A stretch of 44,255 bases of DNA from a virus, in IMG/VR virus record IMGVR_UViG_3300009091_000023, positions 1 through 44,255 of that record; one strand, 5' to 3'. Of the stretch, positions 6,015 through 12,801 are shown one piece after another. How positions within the stretch are numbered: position 1 is the first letter of the stretch; every line of letters begins with the position of its first letter. Under the pieces are notes generated by a model. That model ran no database searches. It was not told where the DNA came from and was given only the letters and a program-made list of their open reading frames with translations. The position numbers and the translations under genes are program-made.

Positions 6015-6898
6015 AACCCTACCGCATCGGCCTGCCCCTGATGGCCGACCAGATCGCTGACCTGAGAAGGTTCGCCGCCAACCCAGACCAGCGGATACCG
6101 TGGGGCCTGCCCTCCCTGGACATCCTCACGGAAGGCCCAGCCGCAGGCGAGGTCCACATGGTGCTGGGCCGCAGCTTCGTCGGCAAGAGCCTGGTCGCCA
6201 CCAACGTGCTGGTCAACAACCCGAACAAGGGCATCATCTTCTTCAGTCTGGAGATGCCTGCCCGACAGGCCATCCAGCGCCTGTACGCCCACTGGGCCAG
6301 AGTCGACCATCGTGCGGTGCAGCAGATGACCCGCAATAACACCCTGCCCCTTCACCTGGACGAGATGGCCACCGCCCTCCCTTACCACATCATCGTGGAC
6401 AAGGGTGGGCTGACCCTGGGGGACATGAGCCTGTACTGTGACAGTTACGCTCGCTACTTCGGGGAGCGGCCCAATGCGGTGATCATCGACTACCTTGAGT
6501 TGGTGGCGGGCACGAAGGCGAGCGGTGAGGGGTGGCAGCGCACCGAGGCGGTCGCTGGTGCCCTGAAGGACTGGGCGAAGGACGAGGCGATGCCCGTCTT
6601 CATCCTGCACCAGTGTACGAAGGAGGAACCAGAGTGGAGGCCACCCACCCAGAACTCGGCCAGAGGTGCTGGCTTCACGGAGTCGGATGTGGTGATTGGT
6701 ATGTGGCAGCCCTGGCGCAATCCCGATTTGGGCAGGTACGAGCGGGAGATGATCAGGAACGAGGTTCACTTCAACGTGATCAAGAACCGCGTTACTGGCC
6801 GACTCACTACCACCCCGATTCAGATGATCTTGCGTGACGACCTGAGATTCGTGGACATGTCACTGCCAGGAGGGGCGGAATATGACAGACCTAACTGA
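5996..6898 (+). CDS. DnaB-type replicative helicase (RecA-fold core)
   Basis: The 300-residue product starts at GTG 5996, downstream of GGGAAGAG; ATG 6041 is an alternative. Walker A is GRSFVGKS (58-65, Lys64). FFSLEMP follows at about residue 81, as in DnaB. Walker B is VIIDYLELV with Asp165, and ILHQCTKE is the glutamine sensor region. The sequence NSARGAGFTESDVVIGM resembles the conserved DnaB stretch before the last core strands. The N-terminal primase-binding collar of full-length DnaB (about 450 residues) is absent, so it is a core-only version. It would unwind DNA at the phage fork, working with the CHC2 primase protein encoded 1.7 kb downstream. Confidence 0.8.
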   Translation: MVDYSVEPYRIGLPLMADQIADLRRFAANPDQRIPWGLPSLDILTEGPAAGEVHMVLGRSFVGKSLVATNVLVNNPNKGIIFFSLEMPARQAIQRLYAHWARVDHRAVQQMTRNNTLPLHLDEMATALPYHIIVDKGGLTLGDMSLYCDSYARYFGERPNAVIIDYLELVAGTKASGEGWQRTEAVAGALKDWAKDEAMPVFILHQCTKEEPEWRPPTQNSARGAGFTESDVVIGMWQPWRNPDLGRYEREMIRNEVHFNVIKNRVTGRLTTTPIQMILRDDLRFVDMSLPGGAEYDRPN

Positions 6899-7481
6899 AC
6901 TTGAGCTTTGCCAGCGTCGGGTGCGCAACCTGGAGAAGCGCAAGAACACCTGGATGCAGGAGGCCATACGTCTGGGCGACCTGTGGGACAATGCGATCGT
7001 GGTGCCAGGCCACCATCACTGGGAGCCTGCAGCAGAACGATGGCGCACTCTCATCAACCACTACATGGTGTGCTTCGGGCGCTCCAGATACCTGCTCGAC
7101 CCGCATCGCCTGCTCGACCTGATGGTCGGCATCGAGTGGTTCGAGTCGGGTGGCATCGCCACCCGTATCTGCGAGGTGGAATGGATTGGCGCCCCGCCAC
7201 CCAACTACGACCCGAACGACGACTCCACGAAGGCGTCGGGCCTGTTCCAGATGGTGCCCCTCTGGTGGCCCGAACGGTCGGCTGCGGCGGGCTTCCCTGG
7301 CCGCAGCATCTTCGACCCTGAGGCGAACATCGCCACCGCCTGCTACATGCTGTGGGCTGGCTGGCCCGAAGAGGTGCCCGCCCCCCACTTCCACCACTGG
7401 TCCGCTGCCCACGTCGGCAGGCAGGGCAGCTACGAGAAAGCGAAGGTGATTGTCGATGGTCAGTGGACGCAAGTACGCTGA
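6882..7481 (+). CDS. Lytic transglycosylase-like peptidoglycan hydrolase
   Basis: The 199-residue product overlaps the helicase end and has GGAGGGGCGG before the ATG. After a basic coiled N-terminus (residues 8-30), the core matches SLT/lysozyme-like domains. GIEWFESGG places the catalytic Glu at 88 in the usual Glu-Ser pair. It is followed by SGLFQMVPLWW, then FDPEANIATACYMLW and HHWSAAH. These are the conserved blocks of single-domain transglycosylases that cleave the N-acetylmuramic acid/N-acetylglucosamine bond. No signal peptide is visible. Its place in the early replication operon rather than the lysis cassette is unusual. Confidence 0.75.
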   Translation: MTDLTELELCQRRVRNLEKRKNTWMQEAIRLGDLWDNAIVVPGHHHWEPAAERWRTLINHYMVCFGRSRYLLDPHRLLDLMVGIEWFESGGIATRICEVEWIGAPPPNYDPNDDSTKASGLFQMVPLWWPERSAAAGFPGRSIFDPEANIATACYMLWAGWPEEVPAPHFHHWSAAHVGRQGSYEKAKVIVDGQWTQVR

Positions 7482-7953
7482 GGACATCCAGCCGTTCATC
7501 GAGCATGTTCATGTTGCTGTCACCATCAGGGGCAGACGAGCAGGCTCCCAGGGGGAGAAGCCCAAGCCCGTGAAGCGGCAGAAGCTGGACAACCTGGGCA
7601 GCACCGAAGGCAACGGCGACTTCGTGTGGGATGAGGATGGTGGCTGGTATCCTGTCGGTCCCGACCGCGAGTGGGCCGAACTGGGGGCCTGCTCCCCTCA
7701 TCTGAATGGGATGCAGTCGGTGTACTCCCTGTTCTACCCCAAGCCCGAGTCGGAGCATCGGTGGCGGCGCCACCTGGCCGACCCGATCGCCGCCGACTGG
7801 TGCAATCGCTGCCCAGTGGTGAGCCAGTGCTTCCACTACGGCAAGGCCATCCATGCCAAGGAAGGCATGTGGGGTGGGGTCGACTTCGGCCTCCCCGCCT
7901 GGGAGCGGCAACTGAAGAAGGAAGAACTGCACAGAACAACGGTGGAGAAGTGA
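7456..7953 (+). CDS. WhiB-family Fe-S transcription regulator
   Basis: The 165-residue product starts at ATG 7456 inside the previous gene, with GAAGGTG upstream. The four cluster cysteines are Cys79 (LGACSP), Cys116, Cys119 and Cys125 (CNRCPVVSQC), the C-Xn-C-X2-C-X5-C order of WhiB proteins. The downstream turn EGMWGGVDF matches the family G-[VI]-W-G-G element, and a short basic tail follows. WhiB proteins bind 4Fe-4S and act by contacting region 4 of the primary sigma factor. The N-terminal 75 residues are longer than in many WhiB proteins and basic. It is the strongest evidence for an actinobacterial host. Confidence 0.88.
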   Translation: MVSGRKYAEDIQPFIEHVHVAVTIRGRRAGSQGEKPKPVKRQKLDNLGSTEGNGDFVWDEDGGWYPVGPDREWAELGACSPHLNGMQSVYSLFYPKPESEHRWRRHLADPIAADWCNRCPVVSQCFHYGKAIHAKEGMWGGVDFGLPAWERQLKKEELHRTTVEK

Positions 7954-8219
7954 TCTTCTTCCTGGCCCTACTCTGCCTGCTGTTGGGTCACGCCCTGTAT
8001 GACCTGATAGCCTGGGGGGTGCGCTCCTGGTGGCGCTGGTACAACCAGCCTGCCTATGGGGATGACTACAACAGGGAACTTGCGCGCTCCGAGGCAGTCG
8101 CCACCAGGGCCAGCCCCCCCTGGTCGCCAGAGGTTGAAGATGCCTATCAGAAAGCACTGGAGGAACGGTTTGGCGAAAGTGCCCGACTCCTTTCTGAAGA
8201 GAGTGAACATCCATCCTGA
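7950..8219 (+). CDS. Small single-pass membrane protein, 89 aa
   Basis: GTG 7950 overlaps the upstream stop (GTGA), with GGTGGAG just before. The N-terminus is a strong membrane segment (VIFFLALLCLLLGHALYDLIAW), followed by an aromatic-basic boundary (RSWWRWYNQ) and a charged tail of about 55 residues. It could be a membrane-anchored phage factor acting on the host envelope or excluding other phages. The last 80 bases overlap the HNH gene, and the natural C-terminus may have been altered by that insertion. Confidence 0.6.
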   Translation: MIFFLALLCLLLGHALYDLIAWGVRSWWRWYNQPAYGDDYNRELARSEAVATRASPPWSPEVEDAYQKALEERFGESARLLSEESEHPS

Positions 8220-8571
8220 TGGTTGCTGGGAGTGGACGGGTGCCACCGACACCAGCGGCTACGGACGCTACCGATACGGAGGAAGACATGAACCTACGCA
8301 CCGCCTGCTGTGGAAGCTTACGGTTGCCGACGTGGCTGGTGACCTTGAGCTTGATCATCTCTGCCGCAACCGTGTGTGCTGTAATCCAGATCACTTGGAA
8401 CCTGTTTCCAGACGTGAGAACACTCTGCGAGGTGAAGGTCCGACCGCAGTTCTCGCTCGCAAGACCCACTGCAAGCGAGGCCACCCCCTATCAGGAGCCA
8501 ACCTATACACGTATCCCAACGGCAAGCGGCTTTGTCGTGAGTGCGAGAGGATGAGGAAGCGTGCTAGGTGA
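8140..8571 (+). CDS. HNH endonuclease (homing-type)
   Basis: The 143-residue protein has GCWEWTGATDTSGYG, typical of phage free-standing HNH enzymes. It is followed by HRLLW and the catalytic block LELDHLCRNRVCCNPDHLE, in which the His of LDH, the Asn of CNP and the His of DHLE form the HNH triad and cysteines bind structural zinc. A second zinc site (HCKRGHPL and CREC) ends the protein. Such enzymes nick DNA and are often selfish intron-less homing genes. The start lies inside the membrane-protein gene, consistent with insertion into the operon. ATG 8140 has only a weak AGAGG site; the upstream frame is open but not protein-like. Confidence 0.85.
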   Translation: MPIRKHWRNGLAKVPDSFLKRVNIHPDGCWEWTGATDTSGYGRYRYGGRHEPTHRLLWKLTVADVAGDLELDHLCRNRVCCNPDHLEPVSRRENTLRGEGPTAVLARKTHCKRGHPLSGANLYTYPNGKRLCRECERMRKRAR

Positions 8572-9190
8572 CAAGATGCTGATGCACGAAGCGTTGGAGA
8601 AGTGCGGGCTGCGCTGGCCCAAGATGGGCAAGCTCACCTGCCCCAAGCACCCCGACAAGACACCCTCCCTCCAGTTGTATAAGGACTCGTTCTACTGCTT
8701 CTCCTGCCAGATCACAGGTGACGCCTACGGGTTCATCGCCCTGTGGAAGAACCAGGACATCGCGGACGTGCTGAGACAGTGGGCGCCGAAGGACGGCCAG
8801 GATGCGATCATGCGGGTGCATCGGCAGACCGTGCTGGCGGTCGGCCCCGAAGCCCTCGACAAGCGGCAGCGCCGCCTCTGGCAGGACATGAACGCCTACC
8901 TGTTCAGCAGACTGCACATCGTGTTCCATGACCTGTCCACCCAGATACTGGTAGATGAGATCGAGCGGATGGCCGACCAGTTCGGAGACCTGGCCGAACG
9001 GGTGGAGGGCATGACGGGCTTCCAGTACGACACAGCACTACGTGAGTTCAAGCAGGAACAGGGGGCCTACCTTGACAGAGCAGATGCCCGCCTCAACGGG
9101 TGGCAACTTGGCGCCCTTAGAGACAAGTATGCGCCTGATGGCACGCTGTCTCGACCAGATGGCCGAGATACGAATGGCGGCCCTGGATGA
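8561..9190 (+). CDS. CHC2-type primase zinc-binding protein
   Basis: The 209-residue product starts at GTG with GATGAGGAAGC before it; ATG 8576 or 8582 are alternatives. Cys27, His30, Cys46 and Cys49 (CPKH and CFSC) form the CHC2 zinc finger of DnaG primases, with KTPSLQL and DAYGFIALW in the expected flanking positions. The remaining 150 residues are helical and lack a recognisable TOPRIM catalytic core. It may therefore recognise primer sites for a catalytic subunit encoded elsewhere, or load the helicase. The last 30 residues look less protein-like than an overlapping frame (see 9072-9222). Confidence 0.75.
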   Translation: MLGDKMLMHEALEKCGLRWPKMGKLTCPKHPDKTPSLQLYKDSFYCFSCQITGDAYGFIALWKNQDIADVLRQWAPKDGQDAIMRVHRQTVLAVGPEALDKRQRRLWQDMNAYLFSRLHIVFHDLSTQILVDEIERMADQFGDLAERVEGMTGFQYDTALREFKQEQGAYLDRADARLNGWQLGALRDKYAPDGTLSRPDGRDTNGGPG

Positions 9191-9222
9191 TCTCATCGAC
9201 TACTTCAAAGGGGCTGGTGTGA
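9072..9222 (+). other. Possible short gene broken by a +1 frameshift at AAAGGGG
   Basis: From TTG 9072, with AGGGGG seven bases upstream, a frame different from both neighbours encodes a protein-like segment: LETSMRLMARCLDQMAEI then LDDLIDYFKG. After about 9213 the same frame becomes implausible, although it stays open to 9620. Skipping one base at AAAGGGG (9207-9213) would end the product at TGA 9220-9222, three bases before the next ATG. That is the gene spacing usual here. This could be a sequencing error, a programmed shift or an artefact of overlap. Confidence 0.3.
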
Positions 9223-9225
9223 CGG

Positions 9226-9708
9226 ATGCCCAAGTACCACGAACAGAACTGGTCGCAGAGGTTCAAGTCGTTAGGCGACGAAGCGGAGGCCATGTTCACT
9301 CAGTCACTGCCGTTGGGAAAGGCCCAGCGGCTGGGCTGGCGGCGACCTACAGTCACGATGCGCCACATGCCCCCCACCCTCAAGCACATGCCCGACTACT
9401 ACACAGAAGGCGGCATGCTAGTCGAGGTAATGGGCATGGGGGCCGATGGCATACTGAAGCTGAAGACTACGAAGTGGGAAGCACTGAAGTGGTGGAACAA
9501 GCTGTGCCCCGTGACCCTGTTCCTGTGGAACAGTGCTGCCCGCTGCTGGTGTACTGTCCCATGGTCTTCTCTAAAGTGGCTTGTCCGACTTGCCCGTATC
9601 TCTGGCATCAAGAGCTTTGAGAACGATGGCAACACCTACTACCCCATCCAGTGGGAATGGATTGAGAGATGTGAGGGAGTGGTGAAGGGTGCCCCGCAGA
9701 TTCAATGA
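9226..9708 (+). CDS. PD-(D/E)XK-like nuclease, 160 aa
   Basis: The start ATG follows AAAGGGG at 12 bases. The core reads MPDYYTEGGMLVEVMGMG followed by ILKLKTTKWEALKWW, giving Pro-Asp, then Glu-Val about ten residues on, then a Lys-Leu-Lys strand. This is the layout of small phage nucleases of the PD-(D/E)XK fold. The last third is aromatic and hydrophobic (VTLFLWNSAARCWC). A DNA repair or junction-processing role is likely but the exact substrate cannot be read. The 3' end overlaps the sigma-like gene by 20 bases. Confidence 0.6.
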   Translation: MPKYHEQNWSQRFKSLGDEAEAMFTQSLPLGKAQRLGWRRPTVTMRHMPPTLKHMPDYYTEGGMLVEVMGMGADGILKLKTTKWEALKWWNKLCPVTLFLWNSAARCWCTVPWSSLKWLVRLARISGIKSFENDGNTYYPIQWEWIERCEGVVKGAPQIQ

Positions 9709-10006
9709 CCGCTCCAAACGGGAGATACTCACCTCCGAAGACTGGCTACTAGACAAAGGACATGACCTATGGGCCAACGCGGACAGAGCCGTAAGCGGAA
9801 GCCTCACGGACCTACTCGAAGCAGTAGAAGCCCTACCCGAACCGTACCGAAGCGTGATCGACATGCGCTTCTGGGGAAGACTAACCTACGAGCAGATAGC
9901 GAAGGAGATGGGATGGCCGAACAGAACGTGGACATCGACGTACCTGCGGAGGGGACTGGAAAGGCTCCGCAACTCCCTTCAGCAGCCGCCACCGCCGACT
10001 TCGTAG
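9689..10006 (+). CDS. Sigma factor region 4-like HTH protein, 105 aa
   Basis: The start is GTG 9689, ten bases after GGAG. Residues about 45-97 match sigma70 region 4: LPEPYRSVIDMRFWGRLTYE, then QIAKEMGWPNRTWTSTYLRR and LERLRNSL. The helix-turn-helix that reads the -35 element is complete. Regions 2 and 3, needed for core binding at -10, are missing, so on its own it is not a full sigma factor. It might redirect or block host sigma, or regulate phage promoters. Encoding in one operon with WhiB, whose family binds sigma region 4, is suggestive. The last 94 bases overlap the next gene. Confidence 0.7.
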   Translation: MPRRFNDRSKREILTSEDWLLDKGHDLWANADRAVSGSLTDLLEAVEALPEPYRSVIDMRFWGRLTYEQIAKEMGWPNRTWTSTYLRRGLERLRNSLQQPPPPTS

Positions 10007-10374
10007 GCGCCAACGGCCAGATCGACTTGGACAGAGCAGTCCAGCATCTGACCGAACTCTGCATGGCAGAGTCTGTCCCTATCGGTGGACAGGAGTTGAT
10101 GGCCGTCCTGCAGGAGGCGCATGAGCGCAGCATCATGTGGCTGGCCAACATCCTGTTCCGCACCCTGGCCGAGATGGGCGCCCTCCCCGACGGGTATGAG
10201 GCTGCCATGGCCAAGGCGCTGATGGCGGTCGAGTTCTTCCGTGTCGCCGCCCTCTACGACTTCATCACTGCCAAGAAGCAGCAGGCTGCCGCCGTCGAGG
10301 CCATGCGGCGCAAGTCGCAGGGCTTCGAGGAACCCGAGCTTCCCTTCGAGGAACCCGATGCCGACCCCGCTTGA
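9913..10374 (+). CDS. Hypothetical helical protein, 153 aa
   Basis: AAGGAG (9902-9907) sits six bases before ATG 9913, although the start lies deep inside the sigma-like gene. An N-terminal Ala/Pro-rich stretch leads into long helices (IDLDRAVQHLTELCMAES, ELMAVLQEAHERSIMWLANI, ALMAVEFFRVAALYDFIT). The C-terminus is acidic with a repeated FEEPE motif (GFEEPELPFEEPDADPA). It resembles small all-helical adaptors. No family was recognised. Confidence 0.7.
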   Translation: MAEQNVDIDVPAEGTGKAPQLPSAAATADFVGANGQIDLDRAVQHLTELCMAESVPIGGQELMAVLQEAHERSIMWLANILFRTLAEMGALPDGYEAAMAKALMAVEFFRVAALYDFITAKKQQAAAVEAMRRKSQGFEEPELPFEEPDADPA

Positions 10375-10729
10375 GAAGGATGCTTGGTACAAGCTGACCC
10401 CCAACTACAAGGAGGCGCACCTGGCCAAGACCAGCACCGACTTCTACTGTGGTCGGGCGGTACTCTCCTACGGCACCCTGAAGGCGCACACCGTCGACTC
10501 GGGCCGCTGTGCTGCCTGCAAGGCCAGGCACAGGGAGCAGGTGGAGTTGGAGCGGTGGGATGCGGAAGCACGGCGCATCCAGGCCAAGATAGAGACAGCG
10601 AAGCCACCGTCGAACCTGACTGAGGATGAGCTTCGCAAGTACGATCTGATGCAGGAGTTGGGACGGCTGAAGGTGCTGAACGTGGCCGCCTGGGTGGCCT
10701 CCTACTTCAATGGGGAGGTGGAACCATGA
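10358..10729 (+). CDS. Cys-containing hypothetical protein, 123 aa
   Basis: ATG 10358 overlaps the previous gene by 17 bases. The N-terminal half has a Cys in TDFYCGRAV and CAACKARH about 30 residues on, perhaps one zinc site with the nearby His. The C-terminal half is a long charged helix (HREQVELERWDAEARRIQAK). The layout suggests a small zinc-binding domain followed by a coiled coil. Function unknown. Confidence 0.65.
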   Translation: MPTPLEKDAWYKLTPNYKEAHLAKTSTDFYCGRAVLSYGTLKAHTVDSGRCAACKARHREQVELERWDAEARRIQAKIETAKPPSNLTEDELRKYDLMQELGRLKVLNVAAWVASYFNGEVEP

Positions 10730-11079
10730 GCAAGCAGCGTGCCAAGGGTACCCGCAGGGAGAAGGGCTGGCTGCCCATGCTGCAGCGCATCTGGCCCGAC
10801 GTGCAGCGCATCGGCAACGTGAAAGGCCCCTACGACATGGGGGACTACATCGGCACGGGTGACTGGGTGGTCGAGTCGAAGCACGCCGACGAGTTCTCCG
10901 TCCCCGCCTGGGTGCGGCAGACGGCGGGCAAGGCGGAACCCGAGTTGAAGCCGTGGGTGATCTTCTGCCGTGCCGACAAGCGCAAGTTCCCGTGGGACTT
11001 GGCAATCATGCCCGCCGAACAGGCGGCGATGATCTTGGAAGTGATCGAGAAGCTGACCGAGAAGTGGAGGAAGCCGTGA
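10726..11079 (+). CDS. Holliday-junction-resolvase-like nuclease, 117 aa
   Basis: It is ATGA-coupled with GGGGAGGTGG before the start. The order is KGTRREKGWLPML, GPYDMGDYIG, WVVESKHADEF, then VPAWVRQTAG. A Gly-Asp in the first strand, Glu-x-Lys (VESK) in the next and a Trp/Gln helix after it are the layout of archaeal-type and phage resolvases of the PD-(D/E)XK fold. Length fits a single-domain resolvase (110-150 residues). Probably it cuts branched DNA before packaging. It is the third nuclease of this fold in the operon. Confidence 0.6.
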   Translation: MSKQRAKGTRREKGWLPMLQRIWPDVQRIGNVKGPYDMGDYIGTGDWVVESKHADEFSVPAWVRQTAGKAEPELKPWVIFCRADKRKFPWDLAIMPAEQAAMILEVIEKLTEKWRKP

Positions 11080-11399
11080 GGGACACCGAGATTCCAGGCG
11101 ACTGGTTCCCCCGCTACGTCACCAAGCGCACCTTCTGGAATCTGGAGGGGGCGCTACCCTACCCCAACCACTTCATCACCTGCCCCTTCTGTGAGGGCAG
11201 CGTGCATCTGATTCTTCGTTGGAACTTCGGCCCCGAACAACACGGCCACTACTACTGTGATGTCACCATCAAGTGCATGAAGTGCAGCCATGTCAGCGTC
11301 TTCGGGGTGGAAGTTCCCAAGGAGATGGTGGACGAGATGGGCGGGCACAGTGTGGTGACCGCCTCCGACTACTTGAGTGGAAAGGTGTACCATGGCTAG
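11076..11399 (+). CDS. Zinc-ribbon protein, 107 aa
   Basis: GTG 11076 overlaps the previous stop (GTGA) with GTGGAGGAAG before it. The core has CPFCEGSVHLILRW and, about 30 residues later, KCMKCSHVSVFGVEVP, a two-knuckle zinc ribbon with beta strands on both sides. The fold looks like transcription-factor or RNA-polymerase-type ribbons. No specific family was identified. Confidence 0.65.
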   Translation: MRDTEIPGDWFPRYVTKRTFWNLEGALPYPNHFITCPFCEGSVHLILRWNFGPEQHGHYYCDVTIKCMKCSHVSVFGVEVPKEMVDEMGGHSVVTASDYLSGKVYHG

Positions 11400-12090
11400 A
11401 CCCGAACCGCTGCTCATCTACTACGGCTGGCCGTCGGCCATCAACAACGGCCACGATGAGGACTTCAACCAGTACGCCTACGTGGTACTGGGTGCCACCC
11501 TGGAGAACGAGGACCACCCCGACCACTGGCCGACCAGTGCCATCATCGAACATCGTGACGCCTACTTCTACGGCTACATCGACCTGGGCGTCAACTACGC
11601 TTCCAACCTGTCGATGCGGCAGATCAAGCGTTCGATGCGACGGTGGAAGCGGATGGGGGTGAGAGGTGTCCTGCTGGACGACTTCGGCTTCGACTGGGGG
11701 GTCGGCCCCAAGCGGCAGAACAACGCCATCGATGCGGCCCACAAGCTGGGCCTGTCGGTGATTGCCAACGTGTGGAACCCCCACCTGGGGCTGGCCAGGG
11801 ACACCCACCTGAGGGTGAACGACTACCTGCTGGCCGAGTCGTTCTACATCAACAGTGGCACCTTCGATGAGAAGTGGCGGCAGAGGGCCGAATGGTTCCG
11901 CATCTTCTCCCGCATCTACGGGATGGGGGTCATGTCGGTGGCCACCGCAGGCAAGGACGGCCACTATCCGAGACTCGACTTCGAGGCTGCCCTGTCCTGT
12001 GCGGAAGAGTACGGGCATGTGGCCTGCGGCTGGGGCGAGTGGAACTACTCGGCCCAAGATTGCCTAGCACCGTGGAGGGAGAGAACATGA
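11392..12090 (+). CDS. TIM-barrel glycoside-hydrolase-like protein, 232 aa
   Basis: ATG 11392 follows AAAGGTG; an in-frame ATG at 11377 is also possible. The pattern of strands and acidic turns fits a small TIM barrel. PLLIYYGWPSAIN opens it, YFYGYIDLGVNYA follows, GVRGVLLDDFGFDWG provides two Asp after a strand (likely catalytic), and LGLSVIANVWNP and LLAESFYINS follow. This resembles glycosidase-like families such as GH114 and spherulin-4 type proteins. No signal peptide or anchor is visible. Encoded in the early operon rather than with tail genes, it might modify an intracellular glycan or be packaged. Substrate unknown. Confidence 0.6.
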   Translation: MARPEPLLIYYGWPSAINNGHDEDFNQYAYVVLGATLENEDHPDHWPTSAIIEHRDAYFYGYIDLGVNYASNLSMRQIKRSMRRWKRMGVRGVLLDDFGFDWGVGPKRQNNAIDAAHKLGLSVIANVWNPHLGLARDTHLRVNDYLLAESFYINSGTFDEKWRQRAEWFRIFSRIYGMGVMSVATAGKDGHYPRLDFEAALSCAEEYGHVACGWGEWNYSAQDCLAPWRERT

Positions 12091-12335
12091 GTGAACCTGA
12101 ACTGTGGACAAGATGCCCGAAGGCCACCCGCACCGCAGCCATGCCCTATCCGTGGCGATGCGTCTGTCATGGCATTGGGGAGATGACACTGGTGCGGCTG
12201 CCGTTCGATGAGGCGGTAGAACGGATGCGGCAGGCATACCATGAATGGATGCGGGGGGCCGTTGCTAGCCCTTCTCAGGAACCGCCCGAACTCATGTCCT
12301 ACCTGTTGCGGGCTGCTCTCGGGGGTGAGGTATGA
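12087..12335 (+). CDS. Small paralogue family member 1, 82 aa
   Basis: It begins MSEPELWT, carries LPFDEAVERMRQAY in the middle and ends YLLRAALGGEV. The same three blocks appear in the genes at 12332 and 12798, so these are tandem paralogues. The middle contains two cysteines (CVCHG). A GGAGGGAGAG site precedes the ATG, which overlaps the previous stop. No outside family was recognised. Confidence 0.65.
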   Translation: MSEPELWTRCPKATRTAAMPYPWRCVCHGIGEMTLVRLPFDEAVERMRQAYHEWMRGAVASPSQEPPELMSYLLRAALGGEV

Positions 12336-12604
12336 GTGAACCAGAACTGTGGACAAACGCGGCAGGACTGTCCGATTTCACGCACTCGGTTATTGATCAC
12401 AGGGGCAAGCCCATGCCCGTAAGGCGGGTGCCGTTCGATGAGGCGGTAGAACGGATGGCCCGATACCACTATGAGGATATGCGGAAGCGGGAGGGCTTCG
12501 AGATATGGCCGAAGCCCTGGGAGGAACTAAGCCCCCAAGGGAGAGAGTTATGGAGTACACACCCAAGGGGTATGTTGCTGGCTGCTCTCGGGGAAGGGGC
12601 ATGA
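12332..12604 (+). CDS. Small paralogue family member 2, 90 aa
   Basis: It begins MSEPELWTN, almost identical in DNA to the start of the gene at 12087, carries RVPFDEAVERMARYHYED and ends LLAALGEGA. The stop/start junctions at both ends overlap. Between the blocks it differs strongly from its neighbour, so the conserved blocks are likely the functional parts. Function unknown. Confidence 0.65.
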   Translation: MSEPELWTNAAGLSDFTHSVIDHRGKPMPVRRVPFDEAVERMARYHYEDMRKREGFEIWPKPWEELSPQGRELWSTHPRGMLLAALGEGA

Positions 12605-12801
12605 GCATGAGTGACGAGATTCGCGAGCGGAGCAAGAAAGGCCGTGTCCTGTTTGGAAAGCCGCCGTCCTTTCTTCCCCCGCCCCACCTTCTCGGCGTAG
12701 AGGACGACCCCGACAATGGGGCCGATGATTCTTACGCTCCCCCTGCCACTTTCACCGCCAGGCCGCGCCGACCGAGGCCCCGTTCGGGGGAGGGGACATG
12801 A
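12601..12801 (+). CDS. Proline-rich small protein in paralogue array, 66 aa
   Basis: ATGA-coupled at 12601. The product is charged at the N-terminus and then proline-rich and probably unstructured (PPSFLPPPHLL, ARPRRPRPRSGEGT). It lacks the PFDEAV block, but the last codons and junction DNA copy those of the neighbours. It may be a decayed or recombined member of the array, or an unrelated gene captured between copies. Confidence 0.5.
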   Translation: MSMSDEIRERSKKGRVLFGKPPSFLPPPHLLGVEDDPDNGADDSYAPPATFTARPRRPRPRSGEGT

